The notes: generated by a model from the letters alone, not told the origin. A stretch of DNA of 64,000 nucleotides from M3007 sp964550795 (GCA_964550795.1 CAZKBH010000008.1:41163-105162); one strand, 5' to 3'. Shown: positions 27,191-35,843, numbered from the stretch's first letter. Numbers and translations: made by a program.

Positions 27191-29761
27191 CTACGCCGGA
27201 TCCACATCCACCGCTACCTGCACCTGACTCAGGCCCGGCCTACCCAGCATAATTTCCGTGGTGTGCCGGATGAGTGCCTTCGCACCCGATAACACCGGGG
27301 CTGATTTTTCCAATTTCAACATGATGTGCTGCCCAAAATAATTTCGAATACGGGCAATGTTTGGGATGACGGGCCCCAGCACCCGATCGCCGAGTTTTTG
27401 GCGGAGTATTTTGGCATAAAACGCTGCAGCTTCGTTCACTACTTTGGGATCCTTGTGCCGCAATTCGAGGTTAATCAAGCGATAATAAGGCGGGTACTTA
27501 AATGCCAGGCGCTCCTTCAACTCGCGCTCAACAAAGGCCGGAAAATCACCCCGCAACACCTCCTGCACAACCGGGTGTTTGGGGTCAAAAGCCTGAATCA
27601 GCACATGCCCGCGTTTGTTTTTGCGGCCGGCTCGACCCGCCACCTGGGTGAGTAATTGAAATGCCCGCTCCCCGGAACGGAAATCCGGAAATTTCGTGAG
27701 CGCATCCGCACCAAGCACCCCGACAAGTCCAACATTGTCAAAATCAAGCCCTTTGGTCACCATTTGGGTGCCCACGAGAATGTCTAGACGGCGTTCTTCA
27801 AAATCGTTGAGCAAGGCTGTGAGGTTGCCTTTGCTACCCGCAGTATCCATGTCCATGCGTCCGATACGGGCATTGGGGAGGAAAATCTTGAGCTCATCTT
27901 CGATTTTTTCCGTGCCAAAACCTTTGAATGTAATTTTGCCAGAGCCGCAAGCCGGGCAGGTTTTGGCGGGTTCCTGCACATAGCCGCAATAGTGGCAACG
28001 CAGTCGGTGGGTATGTTTGTGGTAGGTAAGACTCACATCGCAGTGGCGACACATGGCGTTCCAGCCGCACACCTCGCACTCCAGGATTGGGGCATACCCG
28101 CGACGGTTTTGAAACAAAATGGCCTGCTCGCCATTGTCCAGGGCTTTTTGCAAATTTTCCAACAGCGGCGTGGAAAAAATGCTCTGCATCTGGCGGTTTT
28201 TCAATTGCTCCCGCAAATCAATGGTCTCTATGGTGGGCAATTCAAGTCCGCCAAAACGTTCGGGCATCTCCACGAGTCCAAACTTGCCGGTTTGCACGTT
28301 ATGCCAGGTTTCAAGCGAAGGCGTGGCGGTGCCGAGCAAAGTTTTTGCCCCGTAAATATTGGCCAAAAAAATAGCCGTATCGCGGGCATGATAGCGCGGA
28401 GCAGGATCGTATTGTTTGAATGAGGCATCGTGTTCTTCATCCACAATGACGAGCTGGAGGTTCTGAAAGGGTAAAAAAAGTCCGCTCCGCGCTGCCAGAA
28501 TTACAGGTTTTCCGGCGGCAGACGATTTCCATACTTCCACCCGTTCCTGGGTGTTTATTTTAGAATGGTACACGGCAACCTCATTGCCAAAAAACTTTTG
28601 TAAACGATTGATAATCTGTGTGGTAAGCGCAATTTCGGGTAGCAAATAAAGTACTTGCCCGCCCTGTTTTATCACCTCGTGCATGAGTTCGACATACACG
28701 CGGGTTTTGCCGCTTCCGGTTACGCCGTGCAGGAGCGCGACGTTCACCGTACCGGCGGCTTTAGCCGCCGGAGCGCCATGCGCTGAAGTGCCGACTTCCA
28801 TAACCGCCGGAGTGCTTGGTTCGGCAGTTGAAACGGGAATTCCTGCGGCTAAAGCCGCCGGTACAGCAAACCACTGCCGCAACTCGCTCAAGGCTCGAAC
28901 CTGTTGTTTGCTCAATGCTTCTGCCTCCACCAGTTCGTCTTCATAGCCACTCAGCCTGCTTACCTCGCGTTCATATTTTTCCAAAACGCCTTTTTTTACC
29001 AGGGTGTTGAGCGAACTCTCCGAGACGTCGGCTTTGGTGAGTACATCCTGTTTGCGCACGAACGGCTGCCGTTTTTCCAGCGCCAAATACGCCATGAGGA
29101 TTTCAAGTTGGCGTTCTTTTCCACTTAGTTCGGCCATAACCTCCCTAAGCAGTTCAGGTTTGGAGCGGAAAGGTTCCGCCAGACGCACTGCAGCCACTTT
29201 TCTGGGCTTGAATTTTTCCTGTAAATCTTCGCGAAGGAACAGGACACCTTTGTTGAGCAGCCGCTGCACGACAGGTAATACTGTTTTTTTGTTCAGGATT
29301 TTCCGAGCGTCTTCGATGGTGATTTCTTTCTGGATTTGCAGGGCCTCAGCGATGAGGTATTCGTCCGAGTCGAGGTCTGAGAAGTTGTCGCCGTAGGTGC
29401 TGCTGAACACTAATTTTGTTTCCGAAGTGAGTTTGAGGTGGCCGGGCAGCGCGGCGGCCATGACTTCGCCGAGCGTGCAACAGTAGTAGTCGGCTATCCA
29501 GTCCCAGAGTTTTATTTGCTGTGGCACTATGACAGAGACTTCGTCTAGTACAGCAATAATAGGTTTTACCTGAAAATCAGGTTTTTCAGAATGGATACGG
29601 TCTACCAAACCACTGTATACTTTGGTTCGATTTTGGCCAAAAGGAACTTCTACCCGCACACCGGGCTGCACGAGGTGCTGCAACGACTCTGGTATTGAGT
29701 AGGTGTAGGTGCGCTGAGTTACTGCGAAGGGGAGAATGATGTCGGCGTAGAGGGGGAGCAT
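27191..29761 (-). CDS. priA: Primosomal protein N' (replication restart helicase PriA) with an inserted segment
   Basis: An 856-aa superfamily 2 helicase that reloads the replicative helicase at stalled forks. Present: the N-terminal DNA-binding domain (YTYSIPESLQHLVQPGVRV), Walker A GVTGSGKT, DEEHD, the zinc-binding strand switch (CEVCGWNAMCRHC, CHYCGY, CPACGS) and C-terminal GRAGRKNKRG. Directly before Walker A, after LSELRQWFA, lies a 38-residue Ala/Pro-rich insert (VPAALAAGIPVSTAEPSTPA onward to KAAGT) that homologues lack as far as I can recall. It is encoded by a 114-bp inverted-repeat element at 28750-28863. The start ATG at 29761 overlaps the hicA stop by one base (TAATG), so translation is probably coupled. 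Confidence 0.93.
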   Translation of the reverse strand: MLPLYADIILPFAVTQRTYTYSIPESLQHLVQPGVRVEVPFGQNRTKVYSGLVDRIHSEKPDFQVKPIIAVLDEVSVIVPQQIKLWDWIADYYCCTLGEVMAAALPGHLKLTSETKLVFSSTYGDNFSDLDSDEYLIAEALQIQKEITIEDARKILNKKTVLPVVQRLLNKGVLFLREDLQEKFKPRKVAAVRLAEPFRSKPELLREVMAELSGKERQLEILMAYLALEKRQPFVRKQDVLTKADVSESSLNTLVKKGVLEKYEREVSRLSGYEDELVEAEALSKQQVRALSELRQWFAVPAALAAGIPVSTAEPSTPAVMEVGTSAHGAPAAKAAGTVNVALLHGVTGSGKTRVYVELMHEVIKQGGQVLYLLPEIALTTQIINRLQKFFGNEVAVYHSKINTQERVEVWKSSAAGKPVILAARSGLFLPFQNLQLVIVDEEHDASFKQYDPAPRYHARDTAIFLANIYGAKTLLGTATPSLETWHNVQTGKFGLVEMPERFGGLELPTIETIDLREQLKNRQMQSIFSTPLLENLQKALDNGEQAILFQNRRGYAPILECEVCGWNAMCRHCDVSLTYHKHTHRLRCHYCGYVQEPAKTCPACGSGKITFKGFGTEKIEDELKIFLPNARIGRMDMDTAGSKGNLTALLNDFEERRLDILVGTQMVTKGLDFDNVGLVGVLGADALTKFPDFRSGERAFQLLTQVAGRAGRKNKRGHVLIQAFDPKHPVVQEVLRGDFPAFVERELKERLAFKYPPYYRLINLELRHKDPKVVNEAAAFYAKILRQKLGDRVLGPVIPNIARIRNYFGQHIMLKLEKSAPVLSGAKALIRHTTEIMLGRPGLSQVQVAVDVDPA
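28750..28863. repeat. 114-bp inverted-repeat element inserted in frame in priA
   Basis: The left end is TACCGGCGGCTTTAGCCGCC and the right end is its near-complement (CTGCGGCTAAAGCCGCCGGT). Each end also contains its own small palindrome (CGGCGGCTTTAGCCGCCG). The length is exactly 38 codons, so priA's frame is preserved. The middle has another CCGCCGG block near 28803. There is no relation in sequence to the REP element in the RAYT gene. Confidence 0.8.
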
Positions 29762-30006
29762 TATCCGAAAAGTATTTCTGTGAGCTCTTCTCGCTCAACT
29801 CCAAGGTGTTCAGCGATATCTGAAAGAATTGCGGACAAGGTTCCAACTTTCAAGGGCACGTGCTTGGGGATGGTGATATGATGTTCACTCGGTTCCTGAG
29901 TGGTCAATCGAATGTGACTTCCTTTTTGTCGCGTGATTTGATAGCCAAGTTTTTTGGACAATAGTTTGGCTAACTCAGCGCCATTTAGATTTCTGGGCGT
30001 TTTCAT
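29761..30006 (-). CDS. hicA: HicA-type toxin of a type II toxin-antitoxin pair
   Basis: An 81-aa protein of the HicA/YcfA mRNA interferase family. The motif KKLGYQITRQKGSHIRLTTQ holds the conserved G-S-H, with the active-site His, and is followed by the HHITIPKHVPLKVGTLSAIL core. HicA cleaves mRNA and is restrained by HicB. It overlaps the HicB-like gene upstream by 4 bp (ATGA) and the priA start by one base, so hicB-hicA-priA form one tight unit. The gene order is antitoxin first, as in a subset of hic loci. Confidence 0.85.
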   Translation of the reverse strand: MKTPRNLNGAELAKLLSKKLGYQITRQKGSHIRLTTQEPSEHHITIPKHVPLKVGTLSAILSDIAEHLGVEREELTEILFG

Positions 30007-30230
30007 ACCAGCACAACCTCTCGTTTTACCATTTGCCAGGTAAAGGAAGCTGGGGCTTCTCCTTCATCAAAATGACACAAAATGGCTTCTTTAATATTTG
30101 TGATGAGCTCTTCCCAAGTTTCGCCTTGGGTGTAAATCCCGTACTTTGGGGCTTTAGCTACATAGCCGCCTTCGGGATCTTCCGTCACGAAAAAAAGAAG
30201 CTGGGGTTGAGATTGGGCTTGTGCGCTCAT
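30003..30230 (-). CDS. hicB: HicB-type antitoxin (short)
   Basis: A 75-aa protein with the HicB partial RNase H-like fold (LLFFVTEDPEGGYVAKAPKY, YTQGETWEELITNIKEAILC). It lacks a separate DNA-binding domain, so autoregulation may be weak or need another factor. The frame reaches to 30410, but the ATG at 30230 gives the family start, and a -7 box (TATCTTTG, minus strand, 30245-30252) sits 14 bp before it. It partners with the HicA gene that follows with a 4-bp overlap. Confidence 0.8.
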   Translation of the reverse strand: MSAQAQSQPQLLFFVTEDPEGGYVAKAPKYGIYTQGETWEELITNIKEAILCHFDEGEAPASFTWQMVKREVVLV

Positions 30231-30244
30231 AGCTGATTTTTTTA

Positions 30245-30252
30245 CAAAGATA
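30245..30252 (-). promoter_or_regulatory. -7 promoter box of the hicB-hicA-priA unit
   Basis: TATCTTTG on the minus strand, 14 bp upstream of the hicB ATG. No other promoter-like box is evident before priA, so priA may depend on this one. Confidence 0.5.
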
Positions 30253-30333
30253 AAACAGGGAGATTGGAGTTTCTCAAAAATTAGATGCGCGCAACTTTTG
30301 GGTTTTAACGACTTTTGCAGCGAAACTGATTTT

Positions 30334-31605
30334 ATGCATAAAATAGACGTTATCCTGGGCCTCCAATGGGGCGACGAAGGCAAAGGCAAAATCGTGGACT
30401 TCCTTGCCACAGATTACGACATGGTGGCCCGCTTCCAAGGCGGACCCAATGCCGGCCATACCCTCAAATTCGGCGGCAACAAATATGTGCTGCACACGGT
30501 GCCCTCGGGCATTTTCCGAGAAAATCTGCACAACCTCATCGGCAACGGCGTGGTGCTCGACCCGGTTACGTTCCAGCGCGAATTGCGGAATCTGGAGCAA
30601 AGTGGCGTGGATTTCAGCCGTCGGCTTTTTGTTTCACGCAAGGCGCATCTGATCCTGCCTACCCACCGTTGGCTCGACGCGGCCAGTGAGGCGCACAAAG
30701 GAAAAGCCAAAATCGGCTCAACGCTCAAAGGCATTGGTCCGACCTATATGGACAAGACCGGCCGCAATGGTCTTCGTATCGGTGATGTGGAATCGTCTAG
30801 TTTTCGGGATCAGTACGAAACCTTGAAAGCCAAGCATTTAGAGTTGCTGAAAATTTATGGCAAGGTGGATTTTGACCTCGAAACAGCCGAGCGGGAATGG
30901 TTTGAAAGCCTCGCTACCCTGCGCAAATTGCCCATGGTTGACAGCGAATATTTCGTGAACGATGCCCTTTCCAACGGCAAAAAAATTCTCGCAGAAGGTG
31001 CGCAAGGCAGCATGCTCGATATTGATTTTGGCACCTATCCATTTGTTACCTCGAGCAACACGGTTACTGCCGGTGTTTGCACTGGATTGGGTGTTGCGCC
31101 CCAGAAAATCGGGCGGGTGATCGGCATTTCGAAGGCCTATTGCACCCGTGTGGGTAGCGGACCATTCCCAACAGAAGAGGACAACGAAACGGGCGAAATG
31201 CTCCGAAAAGAAGGGATGGAATTTGGTGCCACCACTGGTCGCCCGCGGCGCTGTGGCTGGATTGATCTGCCACAATTGAAATATACCAACCTCATCAATG
31301 GCGTCACGGAGATTTGTATGACCAAGATTGACGTGCTGAATATTTTCACGGAGATCGCTGCTGCCACCCACTATCAGTACGGCGGAAAATCTACCGACCA
31401 GCTTCCGTTCGACTTTTGCCAAACAGAGGTTTTACCGCTGTTTAAGAAGTACAAAGGCTGGAATTGCTCCCTGGAAGATATACGCAGCTTTGAAAAGTTG
31501 CCCTCCGAAGCACGTGCTTTTGTGGATGATTTGGAACAAATGCTTGGGGTGCCGATCAAGATGATCTCGACGGGACCGGAGCGGGAGAAGTTGATTGTGC
31601 GGTGA
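30334..31605 (+). CDS. purA: Adenylosuccinate synthase
   Basis: A 423-aa enzyme that joins IMP and aspartate using GTP, giving adenylosuccinate in AMP synthesis. Visible motifs: LQWGDEGKGK (GTP loop with catalytic Asp), GGPNAGHT (catalytic His), the IMP loop segment around GRPRRCGWIDLPQLKYTN and the C-terminal GPEREKLIV. The frame reaches upstream to 30298, but the ATG at 30334 (MHKIDVILGLQWG) fits the family. Divergent from hicB, with about 100 bp between the two starts. Confidence 0.96.
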   Translation: MHKIDVILGLQWGDEGKGKIVDFLATDYDMVARFQGGPNAGHTLKFGGNKYVLHTVPSGIFRENLHNLIGNGVVLDPVTFQRELRNLEQSGVDFSRRLFVSRKAHLILPTHRWLDAASEAHKGKAKIGSTLKGIGPTYMDKTGRNGLRIGDVESSSFRDQYETLKAKHLELLKIYGKVDFDLETAEREWFESLATLRKLPMVDSEYFVNDALSNGKKILAEGAQGSMLDIDFGTYPFVTSSNTVTAGVCTGLGVAPQKIGRVIGISKAYCTRVGSGPFPTEEDNETGEMLRKEGMEFGATTGRPRRCGWIDLPQLKYTNLINGVTEICMTKIDVLNIFTEIAAATHYQYGGKSTDQLPFDFCQTEVLPLFKKYKGWNCSLEDIRSFEKLPSEARAFVDDLEQMLGVPIKMISTGPEREKLIVR

Positions 31606-31711
31606 TTGGGGAGGGGTGGATTGGTGATTAGTTTACCCGCCGTAGCCTTGGCGAAGGAGGGGTGGGTTGGTGATTGGGTCGTTGGGAGGAGCAGGGGCTT
31701 GAATAATTCGC
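31606..31711. other. Short G-rich intergenic repeat
   Basis: Between the purA and panD 3' ends, GGAGGGGTGGATTGGTGATT is followed 40 bp later by a near-copy (GGAGGGGTGGGTTGGTGATT). The two copies flank CCCGCCGTAGCCTTGGCGAAGG. The function is unclear. It is possibly a decayed repeat element. Confidence 0.45.
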
Positions 31712-32071
31712 TTATTGCCCGCCTTTCACCAGGCGATTGTGCTCATCCGGGAACACCGCAGTTCCCCGAAAGCCTTTGGCTTCTTCGGGCGTCATGTAGG
31801 CGTAGGAAATGATAATGACAATATCACCGACCTGAACGCGCCGTGCAGCCGCGCCATTGAGACAAATGACCCCACTGCCGCGTTCGCCGCGAATGGTGTA
31901 GGTCTCGAAGCGCTCGCCGTTGTTGTTATTGACGATTTGCACCTTCTCGCCTTCCATGATGTTGGCCGCTTCGAGCAGATCTTCATCAATGGTGATGCTG
32001 CCGATGTAGTTCAGATCGGCTTGCGTGACGCGGACGCGGTGAATTTTACTTTTGAAAACTTCGATGAACAT
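31712..32071 (-). CDS. panD: Aspartate 1-decarboxylase (pyruvoyl enzyme)
   Basis: A 119-aa proenzyme that makes beta-alanine for pantothenate and CoA. It cleaves itself between Gly24 and Ser25 in the motif NYIGSIT, producing the pyruvoyl group on Ser25. The later segments GERFETYTIRGERGSGVICL and GAAARRVQVGD are typical. The frame extends to 32104, but the ATG at 32071 (MFIEVFKSKIHRV) is the family start. No panB/panC neighbour. The gene before it on the same strand is of unknown function. Confidence 0.94.
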   Translation of the reverse strand: MFIEVFKSKIHRVRVTQADLNYIGSITIDEDLLEAANIMEGEKVQIVNNNNGERFETYTIRGERGSGVICLNGAAARRVQVGDIVIIISYAYMTPEEAKGFRGTAVFPDEHNRLVKGGQ

Positions 32072-32079
32072 AGGAATTG

Positions 32080-32712
32080 TCAGGTAGATTGAGTCTTGTA
32101 CCAAGACTCGGCTATTTGCGTTGGTGCATTATCAGGGAGTGATATTATTGCACGTTCAATCAAAAAAGAGCGTACCAAACCAAGAAGGTTTTTTCGCTGA
32201 GATTCGGTTAATGCTTGCTCAATATCTTGCGCTCCGATTTTCCAACGGACTGAAAAATGCCAAAAATTGGCCTTCGTGGGCGTGTGGATGACATAACAAT
32301 TTCCAACATAACCTGGTTGATTAGCAATGGAAAATGGTTGTGGGAAATCTTGTAACGCTCCAATTTGATAATAGAAACAACCGTAATCTGTAAGGATGGA
32401 AAAATCTTGTTCCATTGGAGGTGCTACGGTTTCGCCTTCTTCCCAAGGTGCTGTCAAATATGGTTTCCGTTCTGATTTTTCTATTTGAATAGCTGAATCC
32501 GAAGGCCGAAATGTACCCAGAAGATTGGTAGAATAATCTTTCAATTGCTCGCGACTTCCATCCGTCACAAATTTTGCACGAACCTTTCCAGTGTCATTGT
32601 CAATTATTTCAGCACTTGATGTTGTTCGAATTAGGTAGCAAAGCCGCAGTTCATCGCGCCATTTCATTATTCGAAAGTTAGGCTGGGGGAGCAAACGCGC
32701 CGGGTAAGACAT
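32080..32712 (-). CDS. Hypothetical protein, second of a two-gene unit
   Basis: A 210-aa soluble protein without recognised family, beginning MSYPARLLPQPNFRIMKWRD. It has mixed alpha/beta character, a Trp-rich stretch (NFWHFSVRWKIGAQDIEQAL) and no signal peptide or membrane segment. The frame opens at 32751, overlapping the upstream gene, but the ATG at 32712 lies 7 bp after that gene's stop. Co-directional with the 220-aa gene upstream, so likely partners. Confidence 0.6.
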   Translation of the reverse strand: MSYPARLLPQPNFRIMKWRDELRLCYLIRTTSSAEIIDNDTGKVRAKFVTDGSREQLKDYSTNLLGTFRPSDSAIQIEKSERKPYLTAPWEEGETVAPPMEQDFSILTDYGCFYYQIGALQDFPQPFSIANQPGYVGNCYVIHTPTKANFWHFSVRWKIGAQDIEQALTESQRKNLLGLVRSFLIERAIISLPDNAPTQIAESWYKTQST

Positions 32713-32719
32713 GGTTTTC

Positions 32720-33352
32720 TTAGAGAATTTGAACGCGAACCAGTTTTTCAAAAAGAGGGGTCATAATTTGAACTAGTTCTGTAATTACTTCTTCCGGGCT
32801 CCCTCCACCAGTAAAAAATAAGGATTGGCCATTGTAGATGTTGAGTGTGCTGTGAGGAGGTGCATTTTTATCTTGGGGTAAGAAAATTTCCCAGTAAACA
32901 CGAAATGAACCGTAATGCCCTTGCAAGATAATGGAACTATCAAAAGTAACATCTGCAGAAATACGTGTGGGGAAATAGTGAAGCATGAGTTGGGACATTG
33001 CCTCAAAAATCGCTAGAACTCTGGCCTCCTCTATCCCGGCAAAAACTTCAGGGTTTTCTGCCAAGCGGGACATAAAGATGTCCTGCAATTTTTCATGTCG
33101 GACTTGTAAGTCACGGATCAACTTTGCTTTTGAGCGCTCAAGTTCTTTTTTTAGTGTTTCCCCAAAGGTCTTAGAATTCAACTCTGTCTTTTTCAATCTG
33201 TCGTCAGCCTGAGCCTGAGCCATTATTCGAACATTCTCAGCCAAAAACATTGGATTAAGGGCTGTCTTCCGCGAATCAAAACCAGCCATCAACCCTACCT
33301 CAGCGATAGAGCCAACTTGTTTATTCCCGGACTTTTCAGACTGTTTAGACAT
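32720..33352 (-). CDS. Hypothetical protein, first of a two-gene unit
   Basis: A 210-aa protein of unknown family. After a polar start (MSKQSEKSGNKQVGSIAEVG) there is a long helical, charged region (KTELNSKTFGETLKKELERS, possible coiled coil) then a beta-containing C-terminal half (RISADVTFDSSIILQGHYGS, LNIYNGQSLFFTGGGSPEEV). No signal peptide. The ATG at 33352 is chosen over 33382 because the sequence before it is unlike a protein start. Forms a pair with the gene that starts 7 bp after its stop. Confidence 0.6.
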   Translation of the reverse strand: MSKQSEKSGNKQVGSIAEVGLMAGFDSRKTALNPMFLAENVRIMAQAQADDRLKKTELNSKTFGETLKKELERSKAKLIRDLQVRHEKLQDIFMSRLAENPEVFAGIEEARVLAIFEAMSQLMLHYFPTRISADVTFDSSIILQGHYGSFRVYWEIFLPQDKNAPPHSTLNIYNGQSLFFTGGGSPEEVITELVQIMTPLFEKLVRVQIL

Positions 33353-33509
33353 GACAGATACAAAGGTCTCGCTTTTTAGCAAAAAGTGTCGAACTTAATA
33401 AAACATCCCAAACCCTTTTCGGTTGCAAAAGTAGAACCTCTGGACAAAGCGGACGATGAAAGTTTAGGCGCCATTGTATTCCTAAGATACCACTGCCCCC
33501 TACATAAAA

Positions 33510-33576
33510 GGGATTCCAGGTTTTCAAAGAAAGCCGCACACAGTGTGCGAAAAGTCCTTTGAAACCCTGAAATCCC
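33510..33576. repeat. 67-bp imperfect palindrome
   Basis: GGGATTCCAGGTTTTCAAAG at the left pairs with CTTTGAAACCCTGAAATCCC at the right, and the centre GCACACAGTGTGC is itself a palindrome. It lies between the helicase terminator and the unknown gene pair. It could be a hairpin in RNA or another interspersed element. Confidence 0.6.
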
Positions 33577-33590
33577 CTGATTATCTGTTT

Positions 33591-33622
33591 AAAAATCGCA
33601 GGTGCCGAGGCACAGGATTTTT
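33591..33622 (-). terminator. Intrinsic terminator after the DEAD-box helicase gene
   Basis: On the minus strand, AAAAATCCTGTGCCTCGGCAC pairs around GTGCC/GGCAC and AAAAATC/GATTTTT, ending in T-run GATTTTTA. It starts at the stop codon (33621-33623) of the helicase. Symmetric enough to act in both directions. Confidence 0.65.
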
Positions 33623-35330
33623 ACCACTTCCCTTTTTTACCGCCTTTTTTAGGCTTTCGGTCCCATTTTTCGAACACCTTGTCTTCCCGGCGTGGGCTGC
33701 GCTCCCGTTCAGAAGCATCATCTACGCGGATTGGGCGACCATTGATCGTGAACTCAGGCAAGCCCTGGCGCACCACCGTCACGTAGGCAGCCTCGAGGTC
33801 GAAGTGCAAGTGCGTGCGGCTCACGTCAATTTGTCCAATGGCGCGGCTCGGCACCCCAAAAGAGCGGTCTAGCAGGATGAGGAAGTCTTTTTTCGTTACG
33901 CCATCCATTTCGCCTACGCTTACGAATAAGCGCACACTTCCGCTTGGTGCCCCTGCTGAACCCGTAGAAATAGTAGGTCGCATGGCCCGTTTGTCGCCGC
34001 GCGGGTAAATATTGATGTCTGGTGCACTGCGGTAATACGACAGGAATCGGTTGAACTCCACGCTGGCTAAACGTTTGATGAGTTCTTCCTTGCTCAAATC
34101 TTTCAATTCTTCCTGGATGCGCTCCATGTACGGCTCAATGTCCGCATGGTGCACTTCCTGTTCGTGAATTCCTTTGATGATGTGGAACAGCTGCGCTTCG
34201 CAGACTTCCATGCCCGTCGGCAACATCTTTTTGAGGAATGGCGCTTTGGTTTTGCGCTCAATTTGGCGGATACGCTCTTCGTATTTGGGCGTCACGATGG
34301 TGATACTCACCCCGGTTTTGCCGGCGCGGCCCGTACGGCCAGAACGGTGGGTGTACACTTCGATTTCGTCGGGCAAACCGTAGTTGATAACGTGGCTGAT
34401 GTTGCTCACGTCCAATCCGCGGGCCGCCACATCAGTTGCGATGAGCAGTTGGAGGTGACCTTCGCGGAAACGCTGCATGACCCGGTCGCGGTCAGATTGG
34501 GCGAGGTCGCCGTGCAGGGCATCGGAGTTGTAGCCATCGCGCACCATTTGTTCAGCCACTTCTTTGGTCTCGATTCGGGTGCGGCAAAAGATCAGGGCGT
34601 AGATACCGGGAAGAGCGTCCACCACGCGTTTGAGGGCGTTGTAACGATCGTCGGCGCGGCACACATAGTACTGATGCTCAATGTTTTCGTTGGTCTGAAG
34701 GCTCCCGGTCACCATAAGTTCGCGGGGACTTTTCATGTAGGTGTTGGCAATGGTGCGCACCTCACGCGGCATGGTTGCCGAAAAGAGCCAGATGGATTCG
34801 CGGGCATCTACTTGTGCCAGAATGAAATCAATGGCCTCTTTGAAACCCATATTGAGCATTTCGTCGGCCTCATCAAGCACAATGCGGCGAACACTTTCGA
34901 GCTTGATGGCTTTCCGGGCAATGAGGTCCATGAGGCGACCGGGGGTAGCCACAATGATTTGAGCGCCAGCCTTGATCTGCCGGATTTGGGTTTCGATGCT
35001 TGCTCCACCGTACACTGCCACGACCTTGTATTGGTGGGCTTGTTCGGAGTAGTTGACCAAATCGCCTGCCACTTGAACACAGAGTTCGCGGGTTGGACAC
35101 ATGATGAGCGCCTGGATGCTGCGCTCTTTTGGGTCAATACGTTGGAGGAGTGGAAGGCCGAAAGCGGCGGTTTTGCCGGTACCGGTTTGGGCGAGGGCAA
35201 TGAGGTCGTCGTCGGAAGAAAGTGCGACGGGAATGACCATTTCTTGCACGGGGGTAGGGGTCTCAAAACCCATAGCAGTGATACCCTGCAAGAGGTCGTC
35301 GGCGATGCCGAGTTCCTTAAATGTAGACAT
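33621..35330 (-). CDS. deaD: DEAD-box RNA helicase with DbpA-like RNA-binding domain
   Basis: A 569-aa ATP-dependent RNA helicase. All core motifs are present: Q motif GFETPTPVQ, Walker A AQTGTGKT, LDEADEML, SATMP, and HRSGRTGRAGKTG. A C-terminal DbpA-type RNA-binding domain (VRLFVSVGEMDGVTKKDFLI, DLEAAYVTVV; about 455-525) is followed by a basic tail (KWDRKPKKGGKKGKW). This layout matches DeaD/CsdA proteins involved in ribosome assembly and cold adaptation. A -7 box about 300 bp upstream gives a long leader, as seen for cold-shock helicase mRNAs elsewhere. The symbol is by resemblance. Confidence 0.9.
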   Translation of the reverse strand: MSTFKELGIADDLLQGITAMGFETPTPVQEMVIPVALSSDDDLIALAQTGTGKTAAFGLPLLQRIDPKERSIQALIMCPTRELCVQVAGDLVNYSEQAHQYKVVAVYGGASIETQIRQIKAGAQIIVATPGRLMDLIARKAIKLESVRRIVLDEADEMLNMGFKEAIDFILAQVDARESIWLFSATMPREVRTIANTYMKSPRELMVTGSLQTNENIEHQYYVCRADDRYNALKRVVDALPGIYALIFCRTRIETKEVAEQMVRDGYNSDALHGDLAQSDRDRVMQRFREGHLQLLIATDVAARGLDVSNISHVINYGLPDEIEVYTHRSGRTGRAGKTGVSITIVTPKYEERIRQIERKTKAPFLKKMLPTGMEVCEAQLFHIIKGIHEQEVHHADIEPYMERIQEELKDLSKEELIKRLASVEFNRFLSYYRSAPDINIYPRGDKRAMRPTISTGSAGAPSGSVRLFVSVGEMDGVTKKDFLILLDRSFGVPSRAIGQIDVSRTHLHFDLEAAYVTVVRQGLPEFTINGRPIRVDDASERERSPRREDKVFEKWDRKPKKGGKKGKW

Positions 35331-35629
35331 TGAAAAAATACGTTAGGGCGAAGGGACTGTTTGACTTGCGCGCTGCTGTTCGTAGTTATTGCTTCACCTG
35401 CCTTCTAGTCCCTTCATTTACCGAAGGAAATCGAAGGCTTGCCGAAGAAGGAACGCGTCGTCTGTTGTTTCAGAAACCTATTTTTCAGAAACCAACAACA
35501 CCTGCACACCTCTAGATTGCTCTCTGCCACAAAAACCTAACGCCTAATATCAATGCTGCCCAATGCCAGAATGAGAATGAAAAATCGGAGTAAAACGCAT
35601 AAAATGTGATGTTACCCCAAAAGTGGGCG

Positions 35630-35637
35630 CAAAAGTA
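35630..35637 (-). promoter_or_regulatory. -7 promoter box of the helicase gene, about 300 bp upstream
   Basis: TACTTTTG on the minus strand. With a start codon at 35330, the leader would be about 290-300 nt. No nearer TAnnTTTG box was seen on this strand. Confidence 0.45.
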
Positions 35638-35797
35638 CAAATAATCTTTTGTATAAATCGTAAATTATTTATTTAATTCTGAAATGGCGGGTTTCGCCCG
35701 GGTGTTCATCGTGTAAATTTTGTTCAGGCACTTCAAGGACACACCGAAATCGCCGGTTTAGAAGCGGAATTTAAGCAAAATAGAGGTTGATCCGCCC

Positions 35798-35843
35798 CAA
35801 AAAACGGAAGCCGCCTGTCCCAAAATCAGGACGGCGACTTCCG
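35798..35843 (-). terminator. Intrinsic terminator of the 36797-35913 gene
   Basis: On the minus strand, CGGAAGTCGCCGTCC pairs with GGACAGGCGGCTTCCG (one mismatch and one bulge), followed by TTTTTT. It lies 70 bp after the stop codon at 35913. Confidence 0.75.

Noticed and set aside
31606..31711. Possible RNA gene between purA and panD
   Set aside because: G-rich repeats without stable stem-loop or promoter context.
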